Source: Leucobacter sp. (GTDB lineage: Bacteria > Actinomycetota > Actinomycetes > Actinomycetales > Microbacteriaceae). Taken from it: a stretch of DNA of 9,082 nucleotides. Numbering within the stretch: position 1 is the first letter of the stretch; each line of letters begins with the position of its first letter. The stretch lies in contig JAPSIU010000098.1 of NCBI GenBank assembly GCA_031178565.1, positions 1 through 9,082 of the forward strand, read 5' to 3'. The notes below the pieces were generated by a model that was not told the origin of the DNA, made no database searches, and was given only the letters and a program-made list of their open reading frames with translations. The position numbers were made by a program, and so were the translations under genes. Of the stretch, positions 6,042-9,082 are shown in pieces.

Positions 6042-6068
6042 CCGCCTACGACCGGCCGCCTACGACCG
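6042..6068. repeat. Tandem repeat, 14-bp period, across the trehalose gene stop
   Basis: CCGCCTACGACCGG (6042-6055) is followed directly by CCGCCTACGACCG (6056-6068), giving 13 identical positions in each unit. The second unit contains the stop codon (TAG at 6062-6060, minus strand). It looks like a recent small duplication at the gene end. Confidence 0.7.
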
Positions 6069-8381
6069 AGCGGCCTGCGGCGACCCGTCCGAGCCGATCA
6101 CGACCCCTGTGCGGAGCTCGGCGAGCAGCGCGAGCACGGCCGCCGCCGTCTCCGGGTCCGCCACGCGCTCCACCGCGGAGGTGTCGCCCGCGCCCACCTT
6201 GATCCCGAGGTCGTCCGCCCGCAGCACCGAGAAGACGTCCTCGTCGGTGACGTCGTCGCCGAGGAACAGCACGGGAGCGGCGGGAAGGAGATCCCGGATC
6301 CGGCTGAGCATCGTGCCCTTGTCCGCCACGCGCACGGAGAACTCTCTGACCTGCTTCCCCTCGCGCACGTGGAACCCGGCCGCTGCGCCGAGCTCGGCCG
6401 CCGCCGCGAGCAGCTCTCGCGCGATCTCCTCGTCGGGCACCTCGCGGGTGTGCACCGCGATGCCGAACGGCTTCCGCTCGAACCGCAGCCCGGGTTCGCC
6501 CCCGAGCACCCGCTCGAGCCGGCGCGACATCCAGTTCAGCCGCTGAGACTCGTCCTCCGTCAGCGAGCCGCCCGCGATATCCGAATCGGAGGCGTCTCCG
6601 AGCGAACCCACGAACTCGGAGCCGTGGGAACCCGACACGATCCAGTCGTCGACGCGCAGCCCCGTCGCGTTGAGGCTCTCGAGCGAGCGCCCCGTCAGGA
6701 GCACCACGCTGACGCCCGGCGCATCCCGCAGCACCTCCAGCGCCTGCCGGGCGCGCGGGAGGATCCTCGCGTCCTGCGGGCGTCCGACGATCGGCGCGAG
6801 CGTGCCGTCGAAATCGCTCGCGACGAGCAGCGAGGGCGCCGTGGCGAGCCTGCGCAGACGCTCCTCGATGCTGCGCGGCACGAACGGCGAGGGGGCGATG
6901 ATCGGTTCGAGCGATCCCGTCTCGGGATCCGCGTTCCGCTCCGCGTCGCGCAGTTCGGCCACCGCGCCGACCGCACCGAGGTACCGCGACGCCCAGTGCG
7001 CCACGTCGTTCTCGTACACGACTCGGCGCAGCGCGCGCATGCGGCGTCGCTGCTCCTCGCGGGGCATGTGGATGGCGCGGAGCAGCGCGGCCTTGAGCCC
7101 CTCGATGTCGTGCGGGTTCACGAGCAGTGCGTGGTCGAGCTCGTCGGCCGCTCCGGCGAACTCGCTCAGCAGCAGCACTCCCCCCTCGTCCTCGCGGCAT
7201 GCGACATACTCCTTCGCCACGAGGTTCATCCCGTCGCGCAGCGGAGTCACGACCAGCACGTCCGCGGCGAGATAGAGCGCGACCATCTCCTCCCGGGAGT
7301 ATCCCCGGTGCAGATAGACGAGGGGCGCGTGGCGGATCGAGCCGTGCTCGCCGTTGATGCGGCCCACGGTCGTCTCGACCTCCTCGCGGAGCTGCTGATA
7401 GGCCTCGACCTTCTCCCGGCTGGGGCTCGCCACCTGGACCAGCACCGTCTCGCCCGCGTGGAGCTCTCCCTCCGCGAGCAGTTCCTCGAACGCCTTCAAG
7501 CGGTGCCGGATGCCCTTCGTGTAATCGAGCCTGTCGACCCCGAACAGCAGGGTCTTCGGGTTCCCGAGCTCCTCGCGGATCTCCCGTGCGCGGCGCCGGA
7601 CCTCGGGGCGATCCGCGATGGAGGCGAACGCGGCGGCGTCGATCGAGATGGGGAACTCCTGCGCGAGCACCGTGCGCGAGGGCGTTTCGGCGGTCGCGGG
7701 CAGCACGATGGTGTTGCCGAGCGCAGGGGCCCGGGTGAAGCGCTCCGCCGTCATCCGGAACGCCACCGCGTCGGTGACCTGCTGGAAACCGACGACGTCC
7801 GCGCCCAGTATCCCCTCCACGATGCTCCGCCGCCACGGGAGCTGCGCGAACAGGCGGCTCGGCGGGAAGGGGATGTGCAGGAAGAACGCGATCGTGAGGT
7901 CCGGCCTCAGCTTCCGGATCATCGCCGGCACGAGTTGCAGCTGGTAGTCGTGCACCCAGACGATGGCCCCCTCCGAGGCCTCCTCGGCGACTCGCTCGGC
8001 GAAGCGCCGGTTCACCTGCTCGTAGCGGTCCCACCACTCGCGGTGGTAGGAGGGCTGCGCGATCACGTCGTGGTAGAGCGGCCACAGCGTGCCGTTCGAG
8101 AAGCCCTCGTAGTAGAGCTCGATGTCATCCTGGCTCAGCTCGACCGGGACGAGCCGCATGGAGTCGAGATCGAACGGGTCGATGTGCTCCCCCGCGCTCC
8201 CGGCCCAGCCGACCCACACGCAGCCCAGCTGCTGCACGATCGGTTCGACGGCGGTGACGAGCCCGCCCGGCGAGGTGCGCCACGCGGTCGACCCGTCCGC
8301 CTCAGTCACGCGGTCGACGGGCAGGCGATTCGACACCATCACCAGCTCGCGTCCACCGGTAATGTCCTTCATCTCGATCAT
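6060..8381 (-). CDS. otsA/otsB: Bifunctional trehalose-6-phosphate synthase / trehalose-phosphatase
   Basis: A 773-aa cytoplasmic fusion that should make trehalose from UDP-glucose and glucose-6-phosphate in two steps. Residues about 10-475 form a GT20 synthase: SNRLP (R19), PGG (38-40), NGTLWPLYH (W100), VHDY (D145), LHIPFP (H169), GVDRLDYTKG (R284, K289) and LRDGMNLVAKE (D383, N386, E391) match the E. coli OtsA active-site residues. After a linker (about 476-510) comes an HAD phosphatase: DFDGTLAP (D523 nucleophile, D525), LLTGRS (T563), K688 (ADKGT) and GDDVTDED (708-715). Both active sites look complete. The ATG at 8381 has only a G-rich weak Shine-Dalgarno, and Met4 is an alternative start. 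The gene is divergent from the OsmC gene. Confidence 0.95.
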   Translation of the reverse strand: MIEMKDITGGRELVMVSNRLPVDRVTEADGSTAWRTSPGGLVTAVEPIVQQLGCVWVGWAGSAGEHIDPFDLDSMRLVPVELSQDDIELYYEGFSNGTLWPLYHDVIAQPSYHREWWDRYEQVNRRFAERVAEEASEGAIVWVHDYQLQLVPAMIRKLRPDLTIAFFLHIPFPPSRLFAQLPWRRSIVEGILGADVVGFQQVTDAVAFRMTAERFTRAPALGNTIVLPATAETPSRTVLAQEFPISIDAAAFASIADRPEVRRRAREIREELGNPKTLLFGVDRLDYTKGIRHRLKAFEELLAEGELHAGETVLVQVASPSREKVEAYQQLREEVETTVGRINGEHGSIRHAPLVYLHRGYSREEMVALYLAADVLVVTPLRDGMNLVAKEYVACREDEGGVLLLSEFAGAADELDHALLVNPHDIEGLKAALLRAIHMPREEQRRRMRALRRVVYENDVAHWASRYLGAVGAVAELRDAERNADPETGSLEPIIAPSPFVPRSIEERLRRLATAPSLLVASDFDGTLAPIVGRPQDARILPRARQALEVLRDAPGVSVVLLTGRSLESLNATGLRVDDWIVSGSHGSEFVGSLGDASDSDIAGGSLTEDESQRLNWMSRRLERVLGGEPGLRFERKPFGIAVHTREVPDEEIARELLAAAAELGAAAGFHVREGKQVREFSVRVADKGTMLSRIRDLLPAAPVLFLGDDVTDEDVFSVLRADDLGIKVGAGDTSAVERVADPETAAAVLALLAELRTGVVIGSDGSPQAARS

Positions 8382-8516
8382 TCTGCGACCCCCGATGCGG
8401 TACCAAGCGGATACACCCGCAGTCTATCGGGGCGCGCAAGGCCGCGCTGAGGCTTGCCCTCGGCATCCTCGGACCGATAGGGATGCAGGAATCCTGTGTC
8501 GCCGTCAGGGCTCAGC

Positions 8517-8525
8517 TGGTAACGT
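8517..8525 (+). promoter_or_regulatory. Weak candidate extended -10 element for the OsmC gene
   Basis: TGGTAACGT fits TGnTAnnnT, with a predicted start about 65 nt before the ATG. No acceptable -35 box lies at 16-18 bp, so this rests on the extended -10 form alone. Confidence 0.25.
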
Positions 8526-8587
8526 GCACGGCACCGGGCGCGCAAGGGCCGAGGCGCCCCCGGCGCAAGATCCTACTTCGACCACAC

Positions 8588-8594
8588 GGGAGGA
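8588..8594 (+). promoter_or_regulatory. Ribosome binding site of the OsmC gene
   Basis: GGGAGGA stands 3 nt before the ATG at 8598 (GGAGG core about 4-5 nt away) and fixes the start. Confidence 0.7.
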
Positions 8595-8597
8595 AAC

Positions 8598-9029
8598 ATG
8601 CCGAACACGATCGTGAGCAAGGCCAGCACCGTCTGGAACGGAAACCTGTTCGAGGGATCCGGCAGCACGTCCCTCGATACGTCGGGCGCCGGTTCGTTCG
8701 ACGTGGGCTGGCAGTCCCGCGCCGAGGAGGCGGGCGCCACCACCACCCCCGAGGAACTCATCGCCGCCGCCCACGCCACCTGCTACTCGATGCAGTTCTC
8801 GAACGAGCTCGCGGAGAACGGCACGCCGCCGACGCAGCTCAACACGGGAGCCGAGGTGTCGTTCCAGGCGGGCGCCGGCATCACGGGCATCCATCTGACC
8901 GTCGTGGGCACGGTCGACGGGATCAGCCCCGAGGACTTCGAGCGTCTGGCCGAGTCGGCGAAGGCGAACTGCCCGGTGTCGAAGGCGCTCGCCGGAGCGG
9001 AGATCTCGCTGACGGCGTCGCTCGCCTGA
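8598..9029 (+). CDS. osmC: OsmC family peroxiredoxin (organic hydroperoxide reductase)
   Basis: A 143-aa cytoplasmic protein of normal family length. OsmC/Ohr dimers reduce organic hydroperoxides with two cysteines. Here the peroxidatic Cys62 lies in AAHATCYSMQFS, the hallmark 'AHAaCfsMalS' helix of the OsmC branch rather than Ohr, and the resolving Cys125 lies in AKANCPVSKAL. The TTTPEELI stretch (48-55) gives the conserved Glu, and R41 is a candidate for the active-site Arg. The OsmC branch is often induced by osmotic and stationary-phase stress, which suits its divergent pairing with the trehalose gene. The start has a good ribosome binding site. After the stop, the last 53 bases show no recognisable gene or terminator. 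Confidence 0.93.
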   Translation: MPNTIVSKASTVWNGNLFEGSGSTSLDTSGAGSFDVGWQSRAEEAGATTTPEELIAAAHATCYSMQFSNELAENGTPPTQLNTGAEVSFQAGAGITGIHLTVVGTVDGISPEDFERLAESAKANCPVSKALAGAEISLTASLA

Positions 9030-9082
9030 GCGGCAGCCCCGGCGGTTCGTGCAGCGCGGGCCCGGAACATCGGTGAAGCATC

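Larger units (their letters stand above)
8382..8597. promoter_or_regulatory. Divergent control region between the trehalose and OsmC genes
   Basis: This 216-bp gap must hold both promoters. It contains a 12-bp direct repeat, GGGCGCGCAAGG, at 8430-8441 and 8536-8547, each followed by (G)CCG. It also has a wide inverted repeat, CCCCGAT (8390-8396) with ATCGGGG (8426-8432), and a GGGCGC/GCGCCC pair (8536-8541, 8554-8559) in the OsmC leader. For the minus strand TAGACT (8426-8421) is a possible -10 box without a clear -35. No coding potential is credible here. Confidence 0.45.

Noticed and set aside
5586..8450. A 954-codon open frame on the plus strand
   Set aside because: It lies antisense to the trehalose and DUF892 genes, is rich in Arg/His/Glu/Pro with no domain I recognise, and is the usual mirror frame of high-GC coding DNA.
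8382..8597. A general-stress sigma factor promoter (GTTT-N-GGGTAT type) for the trehalose gene
   Set aside because: Only a partial GGGTGTAT was found on the minus strand and no GTTT box at the right distance.
8783..9070. A minus-strand frame over the OsmC gene reaching the window end
   Set aside because: It is antisense to a clear OsmC gene with both cysteines in place, and has no ribosome binding site or recognisable product.

Overview
The window is very GC-rich, with compact gene spacing, strong AGGAGG-type ribosome binding sites, GTG starts and ATGA/GTGA overlaps. Together with the protein families present, this suggests a high-GC actinobacterium, most likely of the Microbacteriaceae type (inference from gene content and style; no marker gene fixes the genus). 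I see no tRNA, rRNA, insertion sequence or CRISPR array.

Layout. (1) 1-681, plus strand: the 3' part of a family 2-like glycosyltransferase, with its 5' end outside the window. It is followed by a small DUF2795-like gene that appears broken (674-750). (2) 799-3704, minus strand: a compact four-gene unit. In transcription order it holds an SRPBCC/START-fold protein, a 76-aa highly acidic protein, a YbdK/GCS2-type carboxylate-amine ligase and a bacterial (poxvirus-type) DNA topoisomerase IB. A plausible promoter for it lies at 3749-3777. (3) 3774-5843, minus strand: a ferritin-like DUF892 (YciE/YciF) protein, a short lipoprotein resembling one lobe of a solute-binding protein, and a cation-diffusion-facilitator-like transporter whose start overlaps the lipoprotein stop. 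(4) 6060-8381, minus strand: one polypeptide carrying trehalose-6-phosphate synthase and trehalose-phosphatase. (5) 8598-9029, plus strand and divergent from the trehalose gene: an OsmC-type peroxide reductase. The two largest non-coding stretches, 5844-6059 and 8382-8597, are each 216 bp and contain inverted or direct repeats.

How the genes fit together. Trehalose synthesis, OsmC peroxide detoxification, a ferritin-like protein, a metal transporter, a gamma-glutamyl ligase-like enzyme and an extra topoisomerase all fit a stress-protection block (osmotic, oxidative, metal or desiccation stress). The individual families are known. The least described parts are the single-lobe lipoprotein/CDF pair with an atypical metal site, and the acidic protein coupled to the YbdK-like ligase.
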